From: CAVOJV01 sp963696325
GTDB lineage: Bacteria; Pseudomonadota; Gammaproteobacteria; Competibacterales; Competibacteraceae
Direction of reading: 5' to 3'
Length of the DNA: 64,000 nucleotides
Assembly (NCBI GenBank): GCA_963696325.1
Contig: CAVOJV010000039.1
Coordinates: 85,518 to 149,517, forward strand
The notes under the pieces were generated by a model. That model was not told the DNA's origin, searched no databases, and saw nothing but the letters and a program-made list of their open reading frames with translations. The stretch's first letter is position 1, and each line of letters opens with the position of its first letter. Below, piece by piece: positions 51,507 to 60,059 of this stretch. The position numbers and the translations under genes were made by a program.

Positions 51507-54248
51507 TCAGCGTTCCTGGGTCTTGAGCAGCGCCAGGCTCAAGCCGAGAAACACCCCGAAAAAAGCCGCCAGCGCCAGATAGTTGGCGGCCAGATCGGCG
51601 AATCCCAGCGCCTTGGCGAAGGTACCGACGCTGATCTGCTGAAAATAGACGCTGGGAAAACTGTAGCCCATCGCCTTGGCGCTCCCCGCCAAGGAGGAGA
51701 CTGGTTTGAGCAAGCCGGAGAAATTGACCGCCGGGATGATCACGATGACCGCAGTGGCGAACAGGGCGGCCACCTGTGTCCGCACGAAGGTGGATACCAG
51801 GAGGCCAAAGCTGGTGGTCGCCACGACGTATAGCAGGGCACCTATCGTCAGCGCCGGGAAGCTGCCCTTGAGCGGAACGCGAAACAGTACGAGCGCCAGC
51901 GCCAGCAGGCTGAGGAAATTGACGAAGGCAATGGCGATATAGGGCAGTTGCTTGCCGAGCAGAAATTCCAGCCGGGTCACCGGGGTCGCGTAGAGGTTGG
52001 TGATCGACCCGAGTTCCTTCTCCCGCACCACCCCCACCGCCGTCAGCATGGCCGGAATCAGTACCAGGAGCAGCATGACGACGCCGGGCACCATGGCGAA
52101 CACGCTCTGGAAATCCTGGTTGTAGCGGAACCGGGTTTCGATGTCGGCGGGTATCAATTTCACGTCCTGAACGCCGGCGCGCTGGGCCAGATCGGCCAGG
52201 TACTGGAGATGGATACCCTCGACGTAGCCACGGCTGGTCTCGGCCCGGAACGGCATGGCCCCGTCCAGCCAAACGCCCACCTGCGGACGGGTGCCGCGTT
52301 TGAGATCCTTACCGAACTCGGGCGGCAGAGCGATGGCCACTTTCAATTCGCCGCTGCGCAGGCGTTGCTCCAGTTCCGCCGCATCGTGCAGGGGCGGTCG
52401 CTCCTCGAAGTAACGGGAACCCTGGAAGTTTTCCAGATAGGTCCGGCTTTCCGGGGTTTGGTCGCGGTCCAGCGCGGCATAGGGCAGCTTCTCGACATCG
52501 AAGGAAATGCCGTAGCCGAACACGATCATCAGCAGGACCGGTCCAAGCAGTGCAAAACCGAGGCGGATCGGATCCCGGCCGATCTCCATCGCTTCCCGGC
52601 GCGCATAGGCCCACAAGCGGCCGAGATCGAAAGCGCGACGCTTCGGCTGAGGTGGATGAAAAGTGGGCACGGGTGCGGGTGCCGGCACGGGCGGCGTCGA
52701 TGCCGATTCGGGCGCAGCGGCCTCTTCCAGATAGCCGATGAAGGTCTCTTCCAGGGTCTTGGCGCCCCGGTCGCCCACCAGATCGGCGGGCGCGCCCTGC
52801 GCCAGCACTCGACCGGCGTGCATCAGCGAAATGCGGTCGCAGCGCGCCGCCTCGTTCATGAAATGGGTGGAAATGAAGATGGTGACGCCCCGGTTGCGGG
52901 ACAGATCGACCAGCAATTCCCAGAACCCATCGCGGGCCACCGGATCCACGCCCGAAGTCGGTTCGTCCAGAATCAACATCTCCGGTTCGTGGATCACCGC
53001 GACCGCCAGCGACAAACGCTGGCGGATACCGAGTGGTAAATCATCGGCGAGTTGGCCCATGACCTCATTCAGACCGAACCGCTCGACCAGTTCGTTCAGC
53101 CGAGCCGGGAGGGTTGCCGGCGGCAGATGGAACAACTGGGCGTGTAACCACAGGTTTTGCCGCACCGTCAGCTCACCGTAGAGCGAAAATACCTGGGACA
53201 TGTAACCGACCCGCTGACGGGTTTCGAGATCGTGAGCGTCCACGATCCGATCGAACAGCCGGGCCTCGCCCGCCGAGGCGGGCAGCAGTCCGGTAAGCAT
53301 CTTCATGGTGGTGGTCTTGCCACAGCCGTTGGAACCCAGAAAGCCGAAGATTTCGCCCTGCTCAATGCGAAAACTCACCTGGTCCACGGCGGTGAAATCC
53401 CCGAAACGGCGGGTCAGTCCCTCGGCCTCGATGGCGGGCGGACCCTCTCGATGCTGTCGCGGCGGGATGACCAGCGCGTGATGACCTTGGCGTCTGGTTT
53501 CGGGCAGCAGCGCTATAAAGGCTTGCTCCAGGCCGGTCGTCCCGGTCTTGGCCCTGAGTTCGGCCGGGCTGCCCACCGCCAGCACTTGGCCCGCATCCAT
53601 TGCCACCAGTCCGTCGAAGCGCTCGGCCTCTTCCATGTAGGCGGTGGCGACCAGCACGCTCATGCCGGGCCGGCGCTGGCGGATCACAGCGATGAGTTCC
53701 CAGAACTGGCGCCGGGACAGCGGGTCCACGCCGGTGGTGGGTTCGTCCAGAATCAGCAAATCGGGATCGTGGATCAGCGAACAGCACAACCCCAGCTTCT
53801 GTTTCATGCCGCCGGACAGTTTGCCTGCTGGGCGGTCGGGGAATGGGGCCAAGCCGGTCGCGTCGAGCAATTCCTCCATCCGCCCAGCCCGCTCCCGCTG
53901 CGACTGGCTGAACAGTCGGCCGAAGAAATCCACGTTTTCGGCGACCGACAAGGTCGGATAGAGATTCTTCCCCAACCCCTGCGGCATGTAGGCGATCCGC
54001 GGGCAAACGGCGGCGCGATGGCGGCTGTCGGACATATCGCCACCCAGCACCGTCACGGCGCCGGCCTGCACTCGACGGACGCCGGCGATCAGCGCCAGCA
54101 CGCTGGACTTGCCCACCCCGTCGGGGCCGATGAAGCCCACCATGCCGCCGGCGGGAAGCTCCAGACTGACGGCATCCACCGCCACGGTGGCGCCGTAACG
54201 GTGTGTGACGTCGGCCAATCGCGCGACCACGCCGGGCGGGCCGGTCAT
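51507..54248 (-). CDS. rbbA: RbbA-type ABC transporter: two ATPase domains fused to a permease
   Basis: 913 residues from MTGPPGVVARL, whose ATG overlaps the HlyD-gene stop (E. coli RbbA 911). ATPase 1 has Walker A GPDGVGKSS, MPQGLGKNLYPTLSVAENV, LSGGMKQKLG and LILDEPTTGVDP. ATPase 2 has GSNGCGKTT, the variant signature LPLGIRQRLS and LILDEPTSGVDP. A linker rich in Pro/Ala (PVPAPAPVPTFHPP) leads to a C-terminal ABC-2 permease domain (FGYGISFDVEKLPYAALD, EKELGSITNLYATPV). RbbA was described as ribosome-associated; the operon context argues for export of a small molecule or drug. Confidence 0.92.
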   Translation of the reverse strand: MTGPPGVVARLADVTHRYGATVAVDAVSLELPAGGMVGFIGPDGVGKSSVLALIAGVRRVQAGAVTVLGGDMSDSRHRAAVCPRIAYMPQGLGKNLYPTLSVAENVDFFGRLFSQSQRERAGRMEELLDATGLAPFPDRPAGKLSGGMKQKLGLCCSLIHDPDLLILDEPTTGVDPLSRRQFWELIAVIRQRRPGMSVLVATAYMEEAERFDGLVAMDAGQVLAVGSPAELRAKTGTTGLEQAFIALLPETRRQGHHALVIPPRQHREGPPAIEAEGLTRRFGDFTAVDQVSFRIEQGEIFGFLGSNGCGKTTTMKMLTGLLPASAGEARLFDRIVDAHDLETRQRVGYMSQVFSLYGELTVRQNLWLHAQLFHLPPATLPARLNELVERFGLNEVMGQLADDLPLGIRQRLSLAVAVIHEPEMLILDEPTSGVDPVARDGFWELLVDLSRNRGVTIFISTHFMNEAARCDRISLMHAGRVLAQGAPADLVGDRGAKTLEETFIGYLEEAAAPESASTPPVPAPAPVPTFHPPQPKRRAFDLGRLWAYARREAMEIGRDPIRLGFALLGPVLLMIVFGYGISFDVEKLPYAALDRDQTPESRTYLENFQGSRYFEERPPLHDAAELEQRLRSGELKVAIALPPEFGKDLKRGTRPQVGVWLDGAMPFRAETSRGYVEGIHLQYLADLAQRAGVQDVKLIPADIETRFRYNQDFQSVFAMVPGVVMLLLVLIPAMLTAVGVVREKELGSITNLYATPVTRLEFLLGKQLPYIAIAFVNFLSLLALALVLFRVPLKGSFPALTIGALLYVVATTSFGLLVSTFVRTQVAALFATAVIVIIPAVNFSGLLKPVSSLAGSAKAMGYSFPSVYFQQISVGTFAKALGFADLAANYLALAAFFGVFLGLSLALLKTQER

Positions 54249-55227
54249 GGCGGCAGCTTCACCTGGAGCGCCGCCGGCCACGGTGCGTTGGGATCCAGCC
54301 GGACGTAGGCGACGCCCGGCAGGCCAGTTTTCACTTGCGATAAATGCTGGCGCAGCAAATCGGGGGGATCTGCACCTTGACGCGAAACATCAGCTTTTCC
54401 CGCTCGGTCCGGGTTTCCACCGCCTTGGGCGTGAACTGAGACTTGGCGGCCACGAAGGAGACCTGGGCGGGAATCACCAGATTCGGTAGGGCATCCAGCG
54501 CGAGCCGGGCCTCGGCCCCAAGCGCCACCCGACCCGCCACGGTTTCAGGCAGAAACAGGGTCAGGTAAACATCGGTCAGATCGAGCAGGGTCAGCACCTT
54601 GCCGCCCGCCGGCAGCACCTCGCCGGGTTCCGCCAGGCGATACTGAACCCGGCCGAAGCGTGGCGCCTCGAGCGTGCCATCCGCGATCTCGGTTCTCAAT
54701 CCGTCGGTGGCGGCGATGGCCGCCTGGATCGCCGACTCCGCCTCGATCAATTGGGCTTTGGCCGCCGCCACGGCCGCTGTGGCCGTTTCCTGCTTGGTGC
54801 GTTTGAGATCGGCCTCCTGTTTGGAAACGAAGCCCTTGGTCGTCAGTTCCAGCGCACGGCCGAGATCCTTGTCGGTGAACGCCAGCTCGCTTTGCCGCTG
54901 GGAAACCAGGGCAGCGACGCTGACCCTGGCGTCCCGCGCCTGCTTGACCTGGGCCTCGGTCTGGCGCAGTTGCGCCTCCAGGGTCGCCGTATCCATCCGC
55001 GCCACCACTTGGCCCGCTTCAACCAGATCACCCTCGTTGGCCAGCACCGCTTTGATGCGTCCGGCCCACTTGGTGGCGACATCAACTTCGATGGCTTCGA
55101 TGCGGCCATTACCGGACGCGAACCCATCCGGCAACGCGGGTTGCTGAAACCACAACCAAACGAAGATGCCACCGGCGATCACCACGGCCAGTATCGCCAC
55201 CCCTTTCCACCATCGTTCTACCTTCAT
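54245..55227 (-). CDS. yhiI: HlyD-family membrane fusion protein, YhiI-like (frameshifted near 3' end)
   Basis: Periplasmic adaptor of the exporter. N-terminal membrane anchor (GVAILAVVIAGGIFVWLWF), biotinyl-lipoyl half-motifs (GRIEAIEVDVATKWAGRI; LEAPRFGRVQYRLAEPGEVL) around a helical hairpin. The written frame stops early at about residue 298. In a six-C run (plus-strand G at 54362-54367), one more C would restore DLLRQHLSQVKTGLPGVAYV and the normal end QVKLPP, whose stop overlaps the rbbA ATG. A homopolymer error is likely; otherwise the adaptor loses its last 40 residues. Confidence 0.88.
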
Positions 55228-55322
55228 CGGCTCATGCTCCTCGTTGCCTCACCACGGTCCCAGGCAGGATACAACCGGAGCTAGGCTTTCCCAACGTCAA
55301 ATCGGTCGTCGCCATCCTCAGG

Positions 55323-55436
55323 CTATTTCCCTTCTACCGGCTCCTCGCCCGGATTCTCGGCGCTGAACACGCCCGCTCCGCAATCGTAGGCGAACAGTTC
55401 GGCGTAGCGGCCCCAGTCGATGATCACCTGCCACAT
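55323..55436 (-). pseudogene. C-terminal scrap of an ABC transporter ATPase
   Basis: A 37-codon frame reads IIDWGRYAELFAYDCGAGVF and ends EEPVEGK. This matches the AAA-associated C-terminal extension of nitrate/sulfonate-type ABC ATPases (xxxIDWGRYAELFAYD). The ATPase core is absent on both sides, so this is a relic. Confidence 0.65.
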
Positions 55437-55820
55437 AAAAATAGGAGATTCAACCCCCTGAGGCGCGGTAGAGGCTGAAGGCTAGGCCACGAGCCGTGCG
55501 GTGTCAACGGCAGTGTCGAGGCATGTGCAAGGGCTTCGGCCCGCCCGCAGGGGACGATCACGGCGATTTTCCGGGCGATGCGCCCCGCGCCACCCGGTGT
55601 ACCGGTCACGACGCGCACGCAGGCTATAACACCTGGGAGGTTCGCTGCGGTGCCTTCCGACGGCTCAGCGCCGAGGCGGGTACCCGGTCACCAGTCGATG
55701 CGCTGATCGAACGGGTACTCGGGCTCAGGCGGCGCCATCGCATCCCGGTCCGGCAGGGTCGAACCGCCCCGGCTAAGGGGCCAACCGAGTTTCCGGCAGC
55801 GTGGTCAGTGCCAGGAGCCC
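55437..55820. other. 384-bp stretch without a recognisable gene
   Basis: GC-rich; open frames on both strands are low-complexity and unrecognised. No tRNA, hairpin terminator or promoter stands out. It lies between the ABC ATPase relic and the CAAX-protease fragment. Confidence 0.4.
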
Positions 55821-56222
55821 TCAGTCTGCAGCGACGCCCGACTGGCGTGCGGCATGAGGGTCAGCGCGGAACAGTAAGGCCATGGCCGTCAGGACCAGAA
55901 TGCCGACCACGAGCTGGAACGGCCGCAGATTGCTTCCATCCGGCACGACCATCACCGGAATCACAGAGGACCAGGCATTGACCGCTGTGTGCAGCATCAA
56001 CACTGGCAGCACGCTGCCCTGGGTGCGGTTGTAGAGCCAGGCAAACAAGACCGACGAGGCGATGGCGCTCGCCGCATACAGCCCCATCGGCAGGTGGCTC
56101 TGCACGGTGCCCACGAGATAGAACAACGGCAGGTGCCACAACGCCCACACCCCTCCCAGGGCGAGACTCGCAACGCGCCAGCCCACGCGCCATTGCAGAC
56201 ACTGCTTCAGCCAGCGCCGCAA
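55821..56222 (-). pseudogene. CPBP (CAAX-like) intramembrane protease, N-terminally truncated
   Basis: 133 codons. GVWALWHLPLFYLVG is motif 2 (catalytic His) and LMLHTAVNAWSSV is motif 3 (HxxxN) of the Abi/CPBP family. Motif 1, EExxxR, should lie about 20 residues earlier but the frame begins at LRRWLKQCLQWRVGW. The N-terminal half is replaced by IS91-family sequence immediately upstream, so it is inactive. Confidence 0.75.
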
Positions 56223-56224
56223 TC

Positions 56225-56800
56225 CGGCCCGTCCGCTCCCTGTTTAGCCACAAGGCCTTGGCGAAGGTCTTTCGGGCGACGAGGCTCGCCGGCATCCAAG
56301 CCGCCGCATTGGCGCTGCCCGATCGCCATCCGAGCGGCTGGGGGGTCGATTGCAAAGCGGTGGGCAGCGGTGAGAAGGCGCTCGGGTATCTGGGCCGCTA
56401 TCTGTACCGGGGCGTCATCCGCGAGAAACATATCGTCGCTTGCAGCCAGGGCCAGGTGAGCTTTCGTTAGCGCCAAGCGAAGACCACCCGAGGCGAAGTG
56501 CGCACCGTGTCCGGCGCGCACTTCCGGTGGCTCGTCTTGCCGCATGTGTTGCCGAAAGGCGTTCGCCGCGCGCGCACTTGCGGCTTCCTGCACTCCAATA
56601 GCAAACGCCTGATCGCCGTGTTGCACGTCGTGCTGAAGTTCGTTCCGCCGCCGGCGTCCTCACCGCTCCGGCAACGACCGCCGATGCTCTGCCCGTGCTG
56701 CGGCGCGCTGATGGTCATCGTGAAAACCCGCTTGCCGCCTTGGTGGTGCGCGGGTGCGCCGCTGCCCATTTGCGCCACGGCCGGGGCACCGACGATGTAA
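56225..56800 (+). mobile_element. IS91-family transposase remnant
   Basis: Plus strand: VRSLFSHKALAKVFRATRLAG, then ALGYLGRYLYRGVIREKHI, an in-frame TAG at 56468-56470 (expected Tyr), HFRWLVLPHVLPKGVRRART, GFLHSNSKRLIAVLHVVLK and a Cys pair CPCCGALM. This is the C-terminal part of a Y2 rolling-circle transposase of the IS91 group. The N-terminal zinc finger and the HUH motif are absent and there is a nonsense codon, so it is dead. Confidence 0.8.
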
Positions 56801-57034
56801 GCGCAACGCCCCTCGGTGAGCGACGGGAGATCGGCGCCCGCACGCCGAGCTGAGGGCTTGGCTCGAAGCGGCTCATCATCGAGCCCTAATCGCTGCGAAC
56901 GGCCCCCCGGGCGGCGCAACGGCACGCCTGAAGCGGGTTCGCAAGCACCCGCACCGCCGCCAAACCAGTACATCAGGATAAGCCCCCAATACTTATCTTC
57001 TGCGGCGCCCACTTCCGCCCCAGGGACCGGGCTC

Positions 57035-57098
57035 GTCCAACAAACGGTTCAGATCGTGGCTCGCTTCGCTCGCACGATCTAACCTTATTCGTTAGGGC
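57035..57098 (-). repeat. attC-like recombination site 2
   Basis: 64 bp bounded on the minus strand by GCCCTAAC and GTTGGAC, the RYYYAAC and GTTRRRY core forms. The inner arms GGTTAGATCGTG and CACGATCTGAACC pair with one bulge around GCGAGCGAAGCGAGC. The orientation cannot be fixed by eye, but the minus reading would make it the 3' end of the 106-residue ORF cassette. Confidence 0.6.
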
Positions 57099-57293
57099 GC
57101 TGTGCTGGGCTCTTGTGCTCCTTGCGAATGATGCCTACCAATTGACCTCCGGCTCCATGGATCGGAAGCCTCGGCGCGACGCGCGCATGCGACGCCTTTG
57201 GCGGCGCGCCCTGACTGATTGCGCGGCGCAGCACGCTGGCACGAAGCGCCAACCAACACCTGACCAGTTCTGTGCTACGCGGCATGTTCGAAG

Positions 57294-57614
57294 TTAGAAG
57301 GATGCGATCATCTTGATGTAGTCCATCTTTTCACTGTCGAGCTTGTTGAGCTGCTCTTCTGTTATTCGGCTCTCTCGCAATAGTCTTCCGAAAACAGAGA
57401 TAAGCTGAGAATAACGATAGTCGTACTTTGCATCGATCTCTCGCCGTCTCTTCTCGAGGTACTCACCGATCGTCCACATTCCTTCCACGTCAGCGCCAGC
57501 AGCTTTGCGCTTGAAGTCGTCGAGGATTTCGTTCAGCTCGTTCTGTAGAGCCATCTCGAACGCTTTGCGCGCCTGCTTCTTCTCGGCGTCTGTCCACTTT
57601 AGATCGCGGTGCAT
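57294..57614 (-). CDS. Unknown 106-residue cassette protein
   Basis: Not recognised. A highly charged, mostly helical protein (WTDAEKKQARKAFEMALQNE, EILDDFKRKAAGADVEGM, EEQLNKLDSEKMDYIKM) with no membrane segment or signal. Its ATG lies 22 nt past the end of attC-like site 1, the usual distance for an integron cassette gene. Its TAA falls in CTTCTAAC. GC is lower than that of the flanking remnants, typical of cassettes. Confidence 0.6.
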   Translation of the reverse strand: MHRDLKWTDAEKKQARKAFEMALQNELNEILDDFKRKAAGADVEGMWTIGEYLEKRRREIDAKYDYRYSQLISVFGRLLRESRITEEQLNKLDSEKMDYIKMIASF

Positions 57615-57635
57615 GATTGCGGCCTTGGTCTGAGC

Positions 57636-57698
57636 GCCCTAACGGGCGAACGCTCAGCGGCGCGAGGTACGAGCGTCCGCTGGAGCGCCTTGTTGGGC
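57636..57698 (-). repeat. attC-like recombination site 1 (end of higBA cassette)
   Basis: 63 bp. Minus strand: left core GCCCAAC followed by AAGGCGCTCCAGCGGACG; right side CGCCGCTGAGCGTTCGCCC ending in GTTAGGGC. Both halves match the conserved attC arms used to design cassette-PCR primers (CAACAA..GCTCCAGCGG and GCTGAGC..CGTTAGGC). The CAGCGG/CCGCTG arms pair. The higA 3' end is embedded in it. Confidence 0.75.
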
Positions 57699-58007
57699 AT
57701 CGACCCCATCATTCTCGTCATGCCTCCAAGGCTTGATCTTTGCGAGAGTCTCTGTAAGCGCGTCCTTAGCCAGGGTTGCGTCATAGTCCATCTGCAAGCC
57801 AATCCAAAAACCCTCAGACATGCCGAAAAACCGGGAGAGGCGTAGGCCCGTGTCGGCTGTGATGCCACGAGTACCTGCAACAATCTCTCCGATGCGACGC
57901 TGGGGAACCCCGATCTCCTTCGCGAGGCGATACTGCGTGATACCCATGGGTTTGAGGAACTCTTCCATGAGAATTTCACCGGGATGGGGGTAAGGAACCT
58001 TACGCAT
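57654..58007 (-). CDS. higA: HigA-family antitoxin
   Basis: 117 residues. HTH_XRE domain in the HigA arrangement: HPGEILMEEFLKPMGITQYRL, EIGVPQRRIGEIVAGTRGIT, TGLRLSRFFGMSEGFWIGLQ. It follows higB by 12 nt on the same strand. Its last 15 codons (after WRHDENDGVD) are encoded by the attC-like site, typical of cassette genes. Expected to neutralise HigB and repress the operon. Confidence 0.88.
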   Translation of the reverse strand: MRKVPYPHPGEILMEEFLKPMGITQYRLAKEIGVPQRRIGEIVAGTRGITADTGLRLSRFFGMSEGFWIGLQMDYDATLAKDALTETLAKIKPWRHDENDGVDAQQGAPADARTSRR

Positions 58008-58019
58008 AATGGTGCTCGA

Positions 58020-58295
58020 TCAGTGATAGTCAACGATCTCAACGTTTGTAGGACCTTCAGCCGACCACACGAAACAGACTCGAAACTGGTCATTGATCCG
58101 AATGCTGTGCTGGCCTGCACGATTTCCTACAAGTGCCTCCAATCTGTTTCCTGGCGGGACTCTGAGATCCTGAAGCGTGGCTGCTCGATTGAGCATCGCA
58201 AGCTTGCGCATTGCAACGGTCTCAATGTTGACAAAGCGTTTGACCCGCTTGCCCTTGAAGAGACTCTCTGTGTCAGCACAGGCAAAGGATATCAT
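58020..58295 (-). CDS. higB: HigB/RelE-family toxin
   Basis: About 91 residues from MISFACADTESLFKGKRVKRF; a ribosome-dependent mRNA interferase in this family. Conserved VPPGNRLEALVGNRAGQHSI and INDQFRVCFVW near the C-terminus hold the basic catalytic residues, and the end VEIVDYH is canonical. The ATG is 4 bp from the end of an IS3-family element, so the native SD and promoter are displaced. A second in-frame ATG lies inside the IS end (MIVWKLGSTI extension). Confidence 0.88.
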   Translation of the reverse strand: MISFACADTESLFKGKRVKRFVNIETVAMRKLAMLNRAATLQDLRVPPGNRLEALVGNRAGQHSIRINDQFRVCFVWSAEGPTNVEIVDYH

Positions 58296-58330
58296 TATAG
58301 TGGACCCCAATTTCCAGACGATCATTTAAG

Positions 58331-58654
58331 ATGGGAGCCGGTGAGAAATCGGGGTTTATTGTGAGTGAGAAGAAACGCAAGATTTTCAGTGGTGAGTTCA
58401 AGGCAAAGGTTGCGCTTGAGACGATTCGGGGCCTCAAGACGGTCAATGAAATTGCCCAGGATTTTGGCGTACACCCGACGCAAGTAGGGCTGTGGAAGAA
58501 GGAGTTGCAAGCGCAGGCGGCCAGCCTGTTCGAAGTCAAGCGTGGCGCCAAGCCGGTGGATCCGTCCGCCACACCAGAGAGGCTCTACTCCGAGATCGGG
58601 CGGCTGAAGATGGAGTTAGACTGGCTTAAAAAAAAGTCCGGGATCAGCCCCTAG
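58331..58654 (+). CDS. IS3-family transposase OrfA
   Basis: 107 residues. Helix-turn-helix of the IS3 OrfA type (FSGEFKAKVALETIRGLKTV, EIAQDFGVHPTQVGLWKKEL) and a leucine-zipper-like helix (YSEIGRLKMELDWLKKK). It ends at an A8 run followed by G (58627-58635 region), the slippery site at which a -1 shift joins it to OrfB. A GTG at 58361 is an alternative start. Confidence 0.88.
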   Translation: MGAGEKSGFIVSEKKRKIFSGEFKAKVALETIRGLKTVNEIAQDFGVHPTQVGLWKKELQAQAASLFEVKRGAKPVDPSATPERLYSEIGRLKMELDWLKKKSGISP

Positions 58655-58689
58655 ATGACCGCAAGCGCTGGGTCGACGAGCAAGATCCG

Positions 58690-59625
58690 TTGGCGCTTAG
58701 TCGGCAATGCGAGCTGACGGGCATTGCCCGTTCCACGGTCTATGCGCCCCGCCGCGTGGCGGCGCTGGACCCGGACCCAGAGGAACTGGCGTTGCTGGAT
58801 CTGATTGATGCCGAATACACGCGGCGTCCGTTCTACGGCAGCCGCAAGATAACGGTCTATCTGCGTGGCCTGGGCTATCAGGTCAACCGCAAGCGGGTCC
58901 AGCGACTGATGGGGATACTGGGGTTGGCGGGCATGGCGCCAGGGCCGAACACCAGCCGCCCGTACCCCCAACACAAGGTGTATCCCTACCTGCTGCGCGG
59001 GGTGGAGATTGAGCGTCCGAACCAGGCCTGGAGCACCGACATCACGTATATCCGGCTGGCACGCGGGTTCGTGTACCTGGTCGCCGTGATCGACTGGTAC
59101 TCGCGCAACGTGCTGGCTTGGCGGGTCTCCAATACGCTGGACAGCGGGTTCTGCGTGGATTGCTTGGAGCAGGCCTTACAGGTTTACGGTGCCCCTGAAA
59201 TCTTCAACAGCGATCAAGGGTGCCAGTTTACTTCGGAAGCCTTCACTGCGGTTCTCAAGGTGCAGGGCATCGCTATCAGCATGGACGGGCGTGGGCGAGC
59301 TTTGGACAACATCTTCGTGGAGCGTCTCTGGCGAAGCGTCAAACACGAGGACGTGTACCTGAAAGGCTATGCCGACGTGCCAGAGTTGCTGCTGGGCCTG
59401 ACGGACTACTTTGTGTTTTACAACACGGAAAGAAGCCACCAGTCACTGGACTACCGGACACCGGATGAGGTCTACCGGGCAGGCCATGGGGGTGGCGCCC
59501 AGATTGTGGATAAATTCAGCGAGCGAGCAACATCTCGCACAGAAGCAGAAGCAATATCAGGGCAGCGCTGTTCCGCTGCATGTGATCCGCGCTACCCTCT
59601 TAAACTCGACTCAAAATTGTCTTGA
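58690..59625 (+). CDS. IS3-family transposase OrfB (DDE integrase)
   Basis: 311 residues from the first ATG; the frame is open back to the A-run, so it is probably made as an OrfAB fusion by -1 slippage (KVRDQPLDDRKRWVDEQ bridges the two). HTH_21 region with RPFYGSRKITVYLRGLGYQVNR. Catalytic DDE residues: D in WSTDITYIRL, D in IFNSDQGCQFTS and E in NIFVERLWRSVKHED, with NTERSHQSLDYRTPDE at the end. Appears intact. Confidence 0.9.
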   Translation: MALSRQCELTGIARSTVYAPRRVAALDPDPEELALLDLIDAEYTRRPFYGSRKITVYLRGLGYQVNRKRVQRLMGILGLAGMAPGPNTSRPYPQHKVYPYLLRGVEIERPNQAWSTDITYIRLARGFVYLVAVIDWYSRNVLAWRVSNTLDSGFCVDCLEQALQVYGAPEIFNSDQGCQFTSEAFTAVLKVQGIAISMDGRGRALDNIFVERLWRSVKHEDVYLKGYADVPELLLGLTDYFVFYNTERSHQSLDYRTPDEVYRAGHGGGAQIVDKFSERATSRTEAEAISGQRCSAACDPRYPLKLDSKLS

Positions 59626-59656
59626 CTAAGGGGTCCACTTTACATGGCCATACATT

Positions 59657-59693
59657 ATGCTAACGACTCTCGATAGTGTTGTAAAGCGTTAGC
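59657..59693 (-). promoter_or_regulatory. Stranded higBA promoter/operator
   Basis: Minus strand: -35 TTTACA (59685-59680), 17-nt spacer, -10 TAGCAT (59662-59657). A perfect 7-bp inverted repeat GCTAACG/CGTTAGC (59659-59665 and 59687-59693) straddles it, the layout expected for an autorepressed toxin-antitoxin promoter. The IS3 element now lies between this site and higB, 1.3 kb away. Confidence 0.55.
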
Positions 59694-59714
59694 ATGACTT
59701 CTGAGGTCCAAGAG

Positions 59715-59790
59715 GCCCAACGTGCGGCATAACCGGCTGCCCACGAAGCGCAGCGAAGTGGGCAGTCCGAGTTGATGCGATGGTTAGGGC
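59715..59790 (-). repeat. attC-like recombination site 3 (end of DUF2442 cassette)
   Basis: 76 bp. Minus strand: left GCCCTAACCATCGCATCAAC, right CCGGTTATGCCGCACGTTGGGC, matching the attC arm consensus. The centre has perfect CTGCCCAC/GTGGGCAG arms. The TAA stop of the DUF2442 gene falls in the left core, a common feature of cassettes. Confidence 0.7.
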
Positions 59791-60044
59791 ATAACCCGCG
59801 AAACCACAGGAAAGCGCTCTGGATGGCGAATTGAATCTACATGCAAGTCAACATCCAGCTCAGGCCAATAAAGATGATGAGGTTGCGGACGTTCTACATG
59901 AAATATTTGCTCAACCGGAGCTGTGCGAAACCAGGGAAACTCTGAGAAAGGAACAAACAATTCCTCTTCTTCATCAAGAAGAAGCCAAAAGCCGTGCTTA
60001 GAAATACCTGAAACCTCAACTTGGGAAATGTTTGTACCAAACAT
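59784..60044 (-). CDS. DUF2442-domain protein
   Basis: 86 residues from MFGTNISQVEVSGISKHGFW, with SD AGGAGA 8 nt upstream; six codons more are open upstream without SD. DUF2442 hallmarks: GFWLLLDEEEELFVPFSEFPWF and the C-terminal LYWPELDVDLHVDSIRHPERFP. Members are small, of unknown function, often beside a DUF4160/RelE-like partner in plasmids and cassettes; no partner is visible because the sequence changes character about 15 nt upstream. Confidence 0.8.
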   Translation of the reverse strand: MFGTNISQVEVSGISKHGFWLLLDEEEELFVPFSEFPWFRTAPVEQIFHVERPQPHHLYWPELDVDLHVDSIRHPERFPVVSRVMP

Positions 60045-60059
60045 CGCGTATCTCCTGTT

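Larger units (their letters stand above)
58299..59639 (+). mobile_element. IS3-family insertion sequence
   Basis: 1341 bp bounded by AGTGGACCCC (58299-58308) and its complement GGGGTCCACT (59630-59639), with imperfect matching further in. It encodes orfA and orfB in the typical overlapping frames. No clear target duplication: the 3-bp flanks are TAT and TTA. The element separates the higBA coding region from an upstream promoter and attC site. Confidence 0.88.

Noticed and set aside
57085..57285. 66-codon minus-strand frame between the cassette ORF and attC-like site 2
   Set aside because: It runs through attC-like sequence, has no SD, and its Ala/Arg/Pro bias looks like translated non-coding DNA.
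57599..58120. 173-codon minus-strand frame ending in an NKALQRT-like peptide
   Set aside because: The NKALQRT-type tail is the familiar spurious translation of attC sites; the real genes in this interval are higA and higB in another frame.
58296..58325. TATAAT at the IS/higB border as a new promoter
   Set aside because: The hexamer overlaps the higB start codon and has no -35 partner at 16-18 nt, so it cannot make a normal leader for higB.
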